Source: JBFLYO01 sp040756745 | Lineage (GTDB): Bacteria > Bacteroidota > Ignavibacteria > UBA10030 > UBA6906 | DNA length: 64,000 nucleotides | Assembly (NCBI GenBank): GCA_040756745.1 | Contig: JBFLYO010000012.1 | Coordinates: 1-64,000, forward strand | Direction of reading: 5' to 3' | Shown here: piece by piece, positions 16,912-25,932 of the stretch | How the letters are laid out: every line of letters begins with the position of its first letter | How positions within the stretch are numbered: the stretch's first letter is position 1 | Notes under the pieces: model-generated | The model's input: the letters and a program-made list of their open reading frames with translations, nothing else | Database searches by the model: none | What the model was told of the DNA's origin: nothing | Position numbers and translations under genes: made by a program

Positions 16912-18204
16912 ATGCAAATCTTCATCTTTTCTCCCATCCCCTACTCTTTCCTCCACCAGCGTCCGCAGAAACTCGCCGACCAGTATGTCGAGAAGGGGCA
17001 CCAGGTCACGTTCATCGAGCCGTGTGGGCTGACGGAATACCTCTCTGGACGAAAGAAGGGACTCCCGTTGCTCGTCATTCGCTCCGTCTGGTACTTCTTT
17101 CTTGGTCTCGCCGCCATAGTCATCCCGCGTATGCTCAGAAAGCCGGCTCTACGTGGAGACGGGGATGAACAAGGGGAGGGGCCGAAGATCGCCTCCATGC
17201 CTATCATTGTGCCGAACAACCGTGTCAATTCAGCCATGATGGAGCGGCTCAACGCGTCAATTTACCGGCAGGCGATCAGGGGACTGTTCCGGCACATTGA
17301 CCCCAACGAGGAAACATTGGCGATTGTCGAGAATCCCCTCTGGGGACTAGTGCTTCAACGAGGCGATTTCACGAGGCTCGCCTATGACTGCATCGACGAG
17401 ATCAGTCTCTTTGCGGGCCGTGGTTCGGTTGAGCGCATGGAGTGCTACGAACGCCGGCTGATCGAAATGTCAGACGCAGTCTGTGTGACCGCAGAAAAGC
17501 TTGAAGAAACCCTTAGGCCGAAGGTCCTGGGACGGCCGCTTGTACGTCTTCCGAACGGCGTCGACTATGACTACTTCCAGCGGAGGATCCAGGAATGCGG
17601 CCCGCCGGATGCCCTTGCCGGCGTGCGCCGCCCGATCGTAGGGTATGTCGGCGTGCTGCGCAACTGGATGGACTACGCACTCGTCGAATACCTGGCCAGA
17701 ACTCTGACGCAGGTATCGTTCGTTCTGGTCGGACCGGTTGATTTCGAAAACCGACTGGAGTCCATAAGGAAGATCCCGAACGTGATTCTTATGGGAAGGA
17801 GAGAATATCGCGACGTGCCTGCATTTATCAATGCGTTTGATGTCTGCGTCATTCCGTTTCTGCCTGGACCGGTTTCGAACACGACAAACCCCGTTAAGCT
17901 CTTCGAATACTTTGCGCTCGGCAGGCCTGTGGTGTCAACGCGTCTGCGCGAGTTGGAAAAGTTTGCTGACCAGGGGCTCCTCCGAATGGCAGACAATCGG
18001 GAGGAATTCGCATCGGCCGTCACCGATGCGCTCGCCGAGCGCACGCCCGGGGTAAAGGAGATGAGGAAAGAGGTGGCGCGGGCGCATTCGTGGAAGTCGA
18101 TTGCTGATCAATTGTTTGCCGTTGCGATGTCACGCGAAGACTCACCGCCAAGGCGGAGAGGCGCAGAGGGAAAATCGAATTCGCACATCACGTCCAAAGG
18201 TTGA
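16912..18204 (+). CDS. Family 1/4 glycosyltransferase, TuaH-like
   Basis: 430 residues from the ATG at 16912, where MQIFIFSPIPYSFLHQRPQ begins as in TuaH-like transferases; the longer frame translates simple repeats. GT-B fold: the C-terminal domain has LPNGVDYDYF, YVGVLRNWMDY, VLVGPVDF and the donor-binding region VIPFLPGPVSNTTNPVKLFEYFALGRPVVST (in pieces). The last 25 or so residues (SREDSPPRRRGAEGKSN) are low-complexity and come from repeat-like DNA. Acceptor and donor unknown; role in polysaccharide assembly from context. Confidence 0.86.
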   Translation: MQIFIFSPIPYSFLHQRPQKLADQYVEKGHQVTFIEPCGLTEYLSGRKKGLPLLVIRSVWYFFLGLAAIVIPRMLRKPALRGDGDEQGEGPKIASMPIIVPNNRVNSAMMERLNASIYRQAIRGLFRHIDPNEETLAIVENPLWGLVLQRGDFTRLAYDCIDEISLFAGRGSVERMECYERRLIEMSDAVCVTAEKLEETLRPKVLGRPLVRLPNGVDYDYFQRRIQECGPPDALAGVRRPIVGYVGVLRNWMDYALVEYLARTLTQVSFVLVGPVDFENRLESIRKIPNVILMGRREYRDVPAFINAFDVCVIPFLPGPVSNTTNPVKLFEYFALGRPVVSTRLRELEKFADQGLLRMADNREEFASAVTDALAERTPGVKEMRKEVARAHSWKSIADQLFAVAMSREDSPPRRRGAEGKSNSHITSKG

Positions 18205-18208
18205 TCCC

Positions 18209-19546
18209 TTGCATTCTGTGTTCCAACGGCTTGCCGGGCAGCTTCGCTTTCGGGAGCGGGTCGGAGTCTCTGTGCACCGGTTACTCCAATCCCGGACCGT
18301 CGGGAATATGGCGTGGGTGGGTGCGGCTTCCGCGGCCTCAGCCTTGCTCGGTGCAGTCTCGTCTGGGATCTACGGACGGACGCTGGGCGTTGCGGATTTC
18401 GGAATCCTGACGCTCATCGTCTCGCTCATGACGATGATGGTCTCGTTCTCGGACCTCGGGATCAGCGGGTCAATCGTACGATTTGCCTCGGAAGCAATCG
18501 GCCGGAATGACACCAACCGAGTACGGTCCGTTCTGAGCGTTGCTCTCAAGGGGAAGGTGATGTTGTCGGCGGTCGTCGTCCTTGGCGCGCTCCTCTTTCT
18601 GAATCCGATCGTGTCGGCCGTGTTCTCGAGAGCCGATGAGCAGATCACTTCGTATTTCCTGCTTTCCCTTGTTGCAGTTGCCGCAGGGATGGCCGCCTCG
18701 TTCCTCCCCCCTATCTATCAGTCGTATCAGCGTTTTCGGACGCAGGCAATTATCGCCACGGTGCCGCCTCTTCTGAAAGTGGGTGCGGTTGCGATCTTTG
18801 CCTTTGGCATCTCCTCGCTCACCATCGGCATTGGGATTTGGATTGAAGTGGGCACTGCGGTGGTGTTGTTCACCCTCGGTTGGATGTGGTTGCCGGTGAG
18901 AGGGTTGCAGTGGGGGGGAGGGGACGGCGGGCTCCGCCGGCAGATGCTGTCATTTAACAAGTGGCTCTCGGTGTATTATGTACTCAATCTTGTGGGGGGA
19001 AGAGTGGATTTGTTCCTCGTCGGAGGGATTCTGGACGCACATGCACTGGGATTATATGGTTCGGCGTCGAAGATCGCCTCCATGGTCCTCATTGCCTCGA
19101 ACGCCTATCTGACTGTGCTCCTTCCGGACCTCTCTTCTGCGCTGAACCCTGATCTGCTCAGGAAGAAAGTGGGGCAGGCATTCACGGTGGGCGCGTTCTT
19201 TGTCGCCGGTATAGCTGTCCTGGCCCTGTTGGCGGATCTTGTCATCCTGGTGATCTTCGGCGGCGCATTTGCCGGGGCAAGCGCGGTCTTGCGCATCATG
19301 TGCATAGGGTTGACGTTCACTGTTCTGGCGACGCCGCTGAACGCAGCGCTGTTCGCTCGGGGGGAGTCGTTTGCGTTCCCCGTTATGTCGGCCGCGGCAA
19401 TCGCCGCACTGCTCCTCGGGAATGCCTTTCTCATCCCGCGATTTGGCGTGGAAGGGGGAGCAGCCGCCTATTCGCTCAGCGGCGCCGTTGGCTTTTTGAC
19501 CTCAACCGTGATATATTTCGGTATTTCTCGCAGGCGCACCGCTTGA
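18209..19546 (+). CDS. Polysaccharide flippase, Wzx/MATE-like
   Basis: About 445 residues with 12-14 membrane helices, typical of the oligosaccharide flippase family. The N-terminal SGIYGRTLGVADFGILTLI and SFSDLGISGSIVRFASE segments match Wzx-type proteins. It should move lipid-linked repeat units across the inner membrane. The start is uncertain: TTG at 18209 has AAAGG eight bases upstream; GTG 18218 and ATG 18308 are alternatives, but 18308 would begin right at the first helix. It starts four bases after the preceding glycosyltransferase. Confidence 0.88.
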   Translation: MHSVFQRLAGQLRFRERVGVSVHRLLQSRTVGNMAWVGAASAASALLGAVSSGIYGRTLGVADFGILTLIVSLMTMMVSFSDLGISGSIVRFASEAIGRNDTNRVRSVLSVALKGKVMLSAVVVLGALLFLNPIVSAVFSRADEQITSYFLLSLVAVAAGMAASFLPPIYQSYQRFRTQAIIATVPPLLKVGAVAIFAFGISSLTIGIGIWIEVGTAVVLFTLGWMWLPVRGLQWGGGDGGLRRQMLSFNKWLSVYYVLNLVGGRVDLFLVGGILDAHALGLYGSASKIASMVLIASNAYLTVLLPDLSSALNPDLLRKKVGQAFTVGAFFVAGIAVLALLADLVILVIFGGAFAGASAVLRIMCIGLTFTVLATPLNAALFARGESFAFPVMSAAAIAALLLGNAFLIPRFGVEGGAAAYSLSGAVGFLTSTVIYFGISRRRTA

Positions 19547-19620
19547 GTGGTGACCTGCTGAGTGTGCCTGACCTCCAGGGGGACCATGCTCCGACCGCCC
19601 TTCGTTGTTCGGCGCTGCCA

Positions 19621-20514
19621 ATGACTGCCTGTGGAATCTGCGGCGGCGACGGCCTGGTGCCAATGTTCCAGGCGAGGGACGAGAACTTCCATACGACCGA
19701 TGAGCTCTTCACCATTGAGCGGTGCCCTGTGTGCGGAGCGGCACAGACGATACCCCCTGCCGCTGTGCACCAAGTCGGGAGCTACTATCCGCAGTCGTAC
19801 TACCCGACGGTTGTTCTGGATGCGTCACGGTATGAACGGAATATCGGAAGATTTCAGAAGGAGAAGCTTGATTTTGTCCGTCGCTTCCGGTCGGGAGGGA
19901 AATTGCTCGACATCGGGTGCGGGGCAGGCTACTTCCTGCGGGAGGTGGTGCGCGCCGGTTTCGACGCAGAGGGGGTAGAGCTCAGCCGTGAAGCCGCCGA
20001 GTTCGGGAGGACGCAATGGGGTCTCCGAATTGCGGAAGGGGATGCCCTCAGCGTTTCACTTCCTGAGGCATCGTACGACGTGATCACGATGTGGCAGGTA
20101 CTTGAACATGTGCTGAATGTGAGGGAAACGCTCAACAAGGTCCATGCGCTCCTCCGTCCCGGCGGTATCCTGGTTGTTGCTGTGCCCAATATCGGGAGCT
20201 GGCAGGCCAGGCTGTTCCGCGGTCGGTGGTATCATCTCGATGTCCCCAGGCACCAGTTTCATTTCGATCCGAGCACACTCCGCACGTTGCTTGGGGAACA
20301 CGGGTTCTCCGTTGTCGGTGAGAGCCGACGGTCCGCCGAACACAACTGGGCAGGCATCATGGGGAGCATGATCGAATTCTCCCCTCCTCGCATCACGCAG
20401 GCGGGGAAGGCGTTCCGTCGCTTTATCGCACGCCCGCTCGCAGGAACGGCGTCCTGGATCGAGGAGATGCTCGGCAGCGGCGGAACGTTCACGCTCAGCG
20501 CCGAAAGACGCTGA
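19621..20514 (+). CDS. SAM-dependent methyltransferase with N-terminal zinc ribbon
   Basis: 297 residues. An N-terminal CGIC...CPVC zinc-ribbon-like pair precedes a class I methyltransferase fold with LLDIGCGAGYFLREV (SAM-binding), VEGVELS-like FDAEGVELS, ITMWQVLEH and LRPGGILVVAVPN. In polysaccharide loci such enzymes methylate a sugar or the chain end. The ATG at 19621 was taken because the zinc ribbon follows at once; the open frame upstream overlaps the flippase gene. Confidence 0.87.
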   Translation: MTACGICGGDGLVPMFQARDENFHTTDELFTIERCPVCGAAQTIPPAAVHQVGSYYPQSYYPTVVLDASRYERNIGRFQKEKLDFVRRFRSGGKLLDIGCGAGYFLREVVRAGFDAEGVELSREAAEFGRTQWGLRIAEGDALSVSLPEASYDVITMWQVLEHVLNVRETLNKVHALLRPGGILVVAVPNIGSWQARLFRGRWYHLDVPRHQFHFDPSTLRTLLGEHGFSVVGESRRSAEHNWAGIMGSMIEFSPPRITQAGKAFRRFIARPLAGTASWIEEMLGSGGTFTLSAERR

Positions 20515-20523
20515 TCGGAACTC

Positions 20524-21480
20524 ATGAACGCCGCCCGACGTCCGGATGTATCGATCGTCTTCACGCACTGGAACGTCCGTGACCTCCTCCGGAACTGCCT
20601 CATTTCGTTGAAGGAAAAAACTGTCGGTCTCACCTACGAGATCATCATCGTTGACGATGGCTCCACCGATGGGAGCGTTGAGATGATCAAGAGGGAGTTC
20701 CCGGAGGTGAGGCTCGTCGAGAATGGCACGAACATCGGCGTGGCAAAGGCGTACAACAGGGGGGCAGCCCTGGTCACCGGCCGGTACATGCAGATGCTCA
20801 ATACGGACATGGTGCTGGTGAACAATGCCATCAAGATTTTGATGGAGTTTCTTGAAACGCACCCTGAAGCAGGCGCGTGCGCAGGGAAATTACGGAACCC
20901 GGATCTCTCAACGCAGATCTCATACGGATCCTTCCCGAGTCTTCTTCAGGGATTCGCGGATGCGTTCGGCCTCCGACATCTGCTCCCGTTCGTGCGCTGG
21001 CCGCTCGCCGGGGTCTGCCCCGACGACGCACAAACGGAACCGCTGGAAGTCGAGTACCTCTCCGGCGCGGATATGCTGATCCGAAGCGAAGTGATCGAAC
21101 GGATCGGGTTCTTTGATGAACGGTATACGAGCTATTGCGAGGAAACCGACTTCTGCTACCGCATCAGGCATGAGTCGCCGTGGAAGCTCTATTATGTGCC
21201 TCAGGCCGAAATCATCCACTTCGGGGGTCAATCCTTCAGCAAGGTTCCGGAATACCGTCTTCGTCTCATGTATTCTGGCTACGACAAATTTTTCACGAAG
21301 CATCATGGCGAGGCGTACTCGTTCCTGACACGCTTCCTGTATGCTCTGCGGTTTGTGCGGCGGTGGATCGTGGCGCGAGTCGCTTATGCCTTCAGACCCG
21401 ACGAGTCACACAAGTGGGCCGTGACGGAGGCGTCGTGGCATATCCGGTATGCGCTGTTCCCGCAAGAAGGGAGGACGTAG
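20524..21480 (+). CDS. Family 2 glycosyltransferase, rhamnosyltransferase-like
   Basis: 318 residues. GT-A domain with VSIVFTHWNVRDLLRNCL, IIIVDDGSTDGS, NIGVAKAYNRG, LNTDM as the DXD-like motif, then EYLSGADMLIRSEV and the acceptor-side motif YCEETDFCYR. Resembles WbbL-like rhamnosyltransferases, which fits the deoxysugar genes downstream; substrate is inferred. Ends shortly before a GAGATC tract. Confidence 0.88.
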   Translation: MNAARRPDVSIVFTHWNVRDLLRNCLISLKEKTVGLTYEIIIVDDGSTDGSVEMIKREFPEVRLVENGTNIGVAKAYNRGAALVTGRYMQMLNTDMVLVNNAIKILMEFLETHPEAGACAGKLRNPDLSTQISYGSFPSLLQGFADAFGLRHLLPFVRWPLAGVCPDDAQTEPLEVEYLSGADMLIRSEVIERIGFFDERYTSYCEETDFCYRIRHESPWKLYYVPQAEIIHFGGQSFSKVPEYRLRLMYSGYDKFFTKHHGEAYSFLTRFLYALRFVRRWIVARVAYAFRPDESHKWAVTEASWHIRYALFPQEGRT

Positions 21481-21481
21481 G

Positions 21482-21510
21482 TTGAGATCGAGATTGAGAT
21501 CGAGATCAAT
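21482..21510 (+). repeat. GAGATC/GAGATT hexamer tract
   Basis: TTGAGATCGAGATTGAGATC and continuation in the gap between the glycosyltransferase and the cupin gene. It matches the pattern at 16769-16800. Confidence 0.75.
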
Positions 21511-21540
21511 CTTCCTATTGGATAAATGTAAGAGGGCCCA

Positions 21541-21972
21541 ATGTCCGGATCTTTCATCAAGCGACACCCGCTCAGGTTTCATGAGGATGACCGTGGCGTC
21601 AGATATAACGACATCTTCCCCATCGGGCAGGGAGACGTCAATGCGACGGTCGTTTATCCAGGCGCCCTCTCCGCTTGGCACCGTCACCAGCTGCAGGACG
21701 ACTACCAGATCTGCGTGAAAGGGGCGCTCAAGTTCGGCTTCTGCGACAAGCCCGCCGCTCAGGGAGGGACGGTGGAATGGGTGTATTCCAGCGAACGGAG
21801 TGCGAAGGAAGGGGCTCTGTTCATCCCACGGGGGATCTGGCATGGCTATTACAATTTCACCGATGAGATCGCGATCGTCCTCTACTGGCTGACAAGCAAG
21901 TACAACCCGAAGGACGAGGAGAGGATGACGATCGAGAACATGGGCTTTGATTGGATGCGGCGTGCAAAGTAA
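21541..21972 (+). CDS. Cupin sugar epimerase, RmlC-like
   Basis: 143 residues forming one cupin domain. WHRHQLQDDYQICVKGALKFG and the later FIPRGIWHGYYNF match the two conserved strands of dTDP-4-dehydrorhamnose 3,5-epimerase-type proteins, though it is shorter than RmlC (about 180 residues). The His pair in WHRHQ may serve catalysis. It probably epimerises a 4-keto-6-deoxy nucleotide sugar made by the dehydratase two genes downstream. The next gene begins inside its 3' end. Confidence 0.82.
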   Translation: MSGSFIKRHPLRFHEDDRGVRYNDIFPIGQGDVNATVVYPGALSAWHRHQLQDDYQICVKGALKFGFCDKPAAQGGTVEWVYSSERSAKEGALFIPRGIWHGYYNFTDEIAIVLYWLTSKYNPKDEERMTIENMGFDWMRRAK

Positions 21973-23944
21973 GCTTCTCATCACCGGTGGCAAGGGGCAG
22001 CTCGCCGGAGAAATCCTCAGGATCGATCCGGCGGCGCTCGCACCCTCCAGAGAGGAGATGGATGTCGGTTCCTATGAGGCGGTGGATTCGTACTGCTGCC
22101 TCCGTGGAATCGGGGTTATCATCCACGCCGCCGCAGTCACAAACAAATTCAACGAGAATGTGGATGAGGAGTACGTCCGGACCAACATCATCGGAACCGC
22201 AAATCTTGCGCTTTGGTGCATCCGGCACGACGCCCGGCTTGTCTACGTTTCCTCCGACTACGTCTATCCGGGTGAGGCGGGGAACTTCTCTGAAGAGGCC
22301 CCGCTCTTCCCCGTGAACCGCTATGCGCTCTCAAAGCTCGGGGGAGAGTGTTCCGTACGACTTGTCGCAAACAGCCTGGTGATCCGAACCTCGTTCTACC
22401 GGGAGCTCACGTTTTCCAGAGCATGTGTCGACCAATTCACCTCGCGGATGCCCATCCGCGATGCGGCAGAAGCGATCCATGCCCTTGCGCTCCGGGAGGA
22501 TGTCCGCGGGGTCATCAACGTGGGCAGACCCGCAAAGCGGAATCTGCATGAGATCGTGACGAAGGAATTCAATCGCTCCGCTGAGCCGGTCCGCCGGCGT
22601 GATCTTTCCGTCCCGTACCATATTCCGCACGACTCCTCACTCAACGTCACTCGCTTCATGAACCTGATGACGCAACTGGCGGCATCGTCGAAGAGCCAAA
22701 GGATATGCCGCATCTGCGGCACGGCCACTCTCCGTCGCTATCTTGATCTGGGCGCCACACCGTTGGCAAACTCCTACGTGAAGAAGGAAGAGCTCTCCGC
22801 ACCGGAATACAAAGAAGAGCTTGCCCTGCAGGTCTGCACAACCTGCGGCTTGTCGCAGCTTACGAAGGTAGTGCACCCCGACTTGATGTTCAAGAACTAC
22901 CTCTACGTCAGCTCCACGACTGAAACATTTCGGAAACACTGCGAGGAAATGTCTGTCACAACTTCGCGCGTTGCGGGTGCACGGGAGGGTGACCTGGTCC
23001 TCGACATTGCGAGCAACGACGGATGCCTCCTTTCCCGGTATCAGTCGATCGGCATGCGTGTTGTGGGAGTCGATCCCGCTGAGAACCTCGCGAGGGAGGC
23101 GAACGCGGCTGGGATTCCGACGATCAATGCCTACTGGTCATCGTCGATTGGCAACGACATCGCCTCGCGGTTCGGACGGCCGAGAATCATCACGGCCACG
23201 AATGTCTTCGCACATGTTGACGACATGCACGAGTTTGTGAACGGCGTGCAGGCCTGTCTCGCCCGCCAGGGGATCTTCGTGATCGAGTGCCCCTACGTTC
23301 TCGATTTTGTTGAGAAGAATGAGTTCGACACTGCCTACCATGAGCATCTCTCATACATCGGCATCACGCCGCTTGTCCGCCTGATGGCGATGCATGGAAT
23401 GGAAGTGTTCGACGTGGAGTATTTTTCCGACCTTCACGGCGGGACCATACGGACATACGTCTGCGCAAAGGGGGACTATGCTCGGGGTCCACGCGTCCGG
23501 GAATTCCTTGAGAGGGAAAAGGTCTTCGGCATCACCGCGGAGGCTCCGTACCAGGCCTTTGGCGAACGGGTGCAGTTGAACAAGCGACAGTTGATCGAGT
23601 TGATACGGAAGAAACGAAACGATGGCAGCGTGATCTGGTCCTACGGCGCGAGCGCGAAGGGAAATACGCTTGTGAATTTCTTCGAGCTGACGGCTGCGGA
23701 CGTCCCTGTGGCCATCGACGATAATCCGAAGAAGTGGGAGTATTACACGCCCGGTGCTCACATGCGAATCACGGGCATCGATGAACTCTCAACATCGAAG
23801 GTGGATTACCTGCTCCTCCTTGCCTGGAATTTCCAGAAGGAAATCATCGCGCGGTGCGCTGCTGTGCACTACCGGGGGGCGTTCATCGTTCCCGTCCCCG
23901 TGCCGACGATCCTTGCCCAAAACACAGGAGAACGGAAATCATGA
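21962..23944 (+). CDS. Fusion of RmlD-like sugar reductase and C-methyltransferase
   Basis: 660 residues in one uninterrupted frame. Residues 1 to about 240 are an extended SDR like dTDP-4-dehydrorhamnose reductase: LLITGGKGQLAGEIL, IIHAAAVTN, YVSSDYVYPGEAG, and catalytic RYALSKLGGE. From about 245, a putative zinc-binding domain (CRICGT ... CTTCGL) leads to a SAM domain (VLDIASNDGCLL) and the YHEHLSYIG motif of NovU/TylC3-type sugar C-methyltransferases. So one protein could methylate a 4-keto sugar at carbon and then reduce it. GTG 21962 overlaps the cupin gene by 11 bases; TTG 21947 is an alternative. It overlaps the next gene by four bases. Confidence 0.87.
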   Translation: MQSKLLITGGKGQLAGEILRIDPAALAPSREEMDVGSYEAVDSYCCLRGIGVIIHAAAVTNKFNENVDEEYVRTNIIGTANLALWCIRHDARLVYVSSDYVYPGEAGNFSEEAPLFPVNRYALSKLGGECSVRLVANSLVIRTSFYRELTFSRACVDQFTSRMPIRDAAEAIHALALREDVRGVINVGRPAKRNLHEIVTKEFNRSAEPVRRRDLSVPYHIPHDSSLNVTRFMNLMTQLAASSKSQRICRICGTATLRRYLDLGATPLANSYVKKEELSAPEYKEELALQVCTTCGLSQLTKVVHPDLMFKNYLYVSSTTETFRKHCEEMSVTTSRVAGAREGDLVLDIASNDGCLLSRYQSIGMRVVGVDPAENLAREANAAGIPTINAYWSSSIGNDIASRFGRPRIITATNVFAHVDDMHEFVNGVQACLARQGIFVIECPYVLDFVEKNEFDTAYHEHLSYIGITPLVRLMAMHGMEVFDVEYFSDLHGGTIRTYVCAKGDYARGPRVREFLEREKVFGITAEAPYQAFGERVQLNKRQLIELIRKKRNDGSVIWSYGASAKGNTLVNFFELTAADVPVAIDDNPKKWEYYTPGAHMRITGIDELSTSKVDYLLLLAWNFQKEIIARCAAVHYRGAFIVPVPVPTILAQNTGERKS

Positions 23945-24885
23945 AAGTCGTTGCGGTAACAGGCTGCCTTGGATTCATGGGATCTCATTTTACCCGCGCA
24001 TGCCTGGAGAAGGGTTGGCGGGTCTGGGGGATCGACAAGATGACCTATGCCGCCCGCGCGGAGCATCTTGAGTCATTCCGGAAGTACAAGACATTCAAAT
24101 TCCTCGAAGCTGACATCGCGACCATGGACCACCTGTACGAGGTGGACTACGTATTCAACTTTGCGGCGGAGACCCACGTCGACAACAGCATCGTGGACAG
24201 CCGGAGGTTTCTTGACACGAATATCCGGGGGGTGGAAAACCTCCTGGAGCTGATCCGGGCCAAACGCAACTATGAGATGCCCGTGATGTTCCAGCTCAGC
24301 ACTGACGAAGTCTATGGCGACCTCGTGCATGGGAACCACAAAGAGACCGACCCGCTCCGACCGAGTAACCCGTATTCTGCCAGCAAGGCATCCGCTGACA
24401 TGCTGATCCTGGCCTGGTACAGGACGCATGGGGTTCCGTTCAACATTATCCGCCCTACGAACAATTACGGGATCGACCAGTACCCCGAGAAACTCATCCC
24501 CAAGGCGGTGAAGTACCTCTCGCTCGGCAAGAAGATTCCGCTTCACGGCGACGGCTCGTTCGTGCGGAACTGGCTGCATGCCGACGACACGTCGTCGGCG
24601 ATCTTCCACATCGTCGAGCATGGCGAGCGGAACGCGGTCTACAACGTCTCAGGCAATTACGAGGCGCCTAACCGTGAGGTCGTCGCCAAAGTCATCCGGC
24701 TGTATTTTGGGAAAGAGGTGCCCATTGACGAGCACGTCGAGTTCAACTATGTCAGGATGGGGGAGGATGTGCGGTATTCGCTCGACGATAGCCGGATCCG
24801 GTCGCTCGGATGGAAGAATGGCAAGAATTTCGATGACGAACTCCGGCTTATGGTGGACTACTACAAGAACAAGTTCACCTGGTGA
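23941..24885 (+). CDS. NDP-glucose 4,6-dehydratase (RmlB family)
   Basis: 314 residues. Rossmann motif VTGCLGFMGSHF, FAAETHVDNSI, the catalytic STDEVYGD, YSASKASADML with the Tyr-Lys pair, RPTNNYG and a C-terminal RYSLDDSRIRSLGW segment identify the dTDP-glucose 4,6-dehydratase group. It is shorter than E. coli RmlB by about 45 residues. It would make the 4-keto-6-deoxy intermediate used by the cupin and the fusion enzyme. The ATG overlaps the preceding stop as ATGA; the longer frame upstream is spurious. Confidence 0.92.
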   Translation: MKVVAVTGCLGFMGSHFTRACLEKGWRVWGIDKMTYAARAEHLESFRKYKTFKFLEADIATMDHLYEVDYVFNFAAETHVDNSIVDSRRFLDTNIRGVENLLELIRAKRNYEMPVMFQLSTDEVYGDLVHGNHKETDPLRPSNPYSASKASADMLILAWYRTHGVPFNIIRPTNNYGIDQYPEKLIPKAVKYLSLGKKIPLHGDGSFVRNWLHADDTSSAIFHIVEHGERNAVYNVSGNYEAPNREVVAKVIRLYFGKEVPIDEHVEFNYVRMGEDVRYSLDDSRIRSLGWKNGKNFDDELRLMVDYYKNKFTW

Positions 24886-24894
24886 TATTCTGCG

Positions 24895-25932
24895 GTGGAC
24901 CACGCTTCCCCCCTCTGTTCGGTTGTAGTTCTGAATTACAACGGCCGGCATCTTCTCGATTCCTGTCTGGAATCGGTTTTCCTCCAATCGGGACTCTCCT
25001 TCGAAGTCATACTGGTGGATAACGGATCGAGTGACGGAAGCGTGCGTCACGTGGCGGAGCGGTTTCCGACGGTCCGCATCGTCGCCTCCGATGTCAACCT
25101 CGGATACGCGGGAGGAAATAACCTGGGGGTGGAACACGCCCGAGGCCGTCTCGTGGTTCTCCTGAACAACGACACGGTCGTCGAGCCCGGATGGCTTGTG
25201 TCGCTGGTGGACGTGGGAAACCGGGAAGACGTCGGGGTTGCCTCATCGCTCGTGCTCACCGAAGGGATCCCCGCGCGGTATTACGAGAAGAACGGCTCGC
25301 TTAATTTCGTCTGTCATAACATCATGAGGATATTTGAACGGAAAGAGGACATCTTTTACGGGGGCGGGGCCTCGCTCCTGTTCAAAAAAGATCTCTTCGC
25401 GCTGCCCTTTGATGGTGAGTATTTTGCGTACTGCGAGGACATCTACCTTGGGTTTCGGGCACGGTTTATTGGATTTCGTGTCGTCCATGCCGACGATTCG
25501 GTGGTGCACCACAAGGGAAGTGCAACTGCGGGTAAACAGAAGAGCGCCTTCACTTCGTATCTCCAGGAACGGAACAGGCTGTTGACCATGTTAATCTTCT
25601 TTTCGTGGTGGACGCTGGTCAGAATAGCCCCATACTTCGTGTTCAACCTGGTTGCCAAGCTTATGCTCGGTGCTCTCACACGCCGACATTCGCTTCCCGG
25701 GCTCCTTCGTGCATACTGGTGGCTCGTCGCTCACCCGGTCGAGATCGCTCAGAAGCGCAGGCGTATGCGGGCGGAACGGCGTGTCAACGAGCGTGAGGTC
25801 ATTTCGTGGATGACAGGTAAGCTGACAAACGGTGAAACCCTTCCGGGAAGGATATTGAATGCGGTTGCGCTCGCATGGTGTCGGTTGGTGAGGCTCAAGA
25901 CCGTGGAGTCTCTCCCGGCAGGGCTGCGATGA
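24895..25932 (+). CDS. Family 2 glycosyltransferase
   Basis: 345 residues from a GTG start. CSVVVLNYNGRHLLDSCLESV, ILVDNGSSDGSV, NLGYAGGNNLGV, LLNNDT and the later YFAYCEDIYLGFRAR are standard GT2 motifs. Two hydrophobic stretches near 240-280 suggest membrane association. Substrate unknown. It overlaps the next gene by ATGA. Confidence 0.9.
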   Translation: MDHASPLCSVVVLNYNGRHLLDSCLESVFLQSGLSFEVILVDNGSSDGSVRHVAERFPTVRIVASDVNLGYAGGNNLGVEHARGRLVVLLNNDTVVEPGWLVSLVDVGNREDVGVASSLVLTEGIPARYYEKNGSLNFVCHNIMRIFERKEDIFYGGGASLLFKKDLFALPFDGEYFAYCEDIYLGFRARFIGFRVVHADDSVVHHKGSATAGKQKSAFTSYLQERNRLLTMLIFFSWWTLVRIAPYFVFNLVAKLMLGALTRRHSLPGLLRAYWWLVAHPVEIAQKRRRMRAERRVNEREVISWMTGKLTNGETLPGRILNAVALAWCRLVRLKTVESLPAGLR

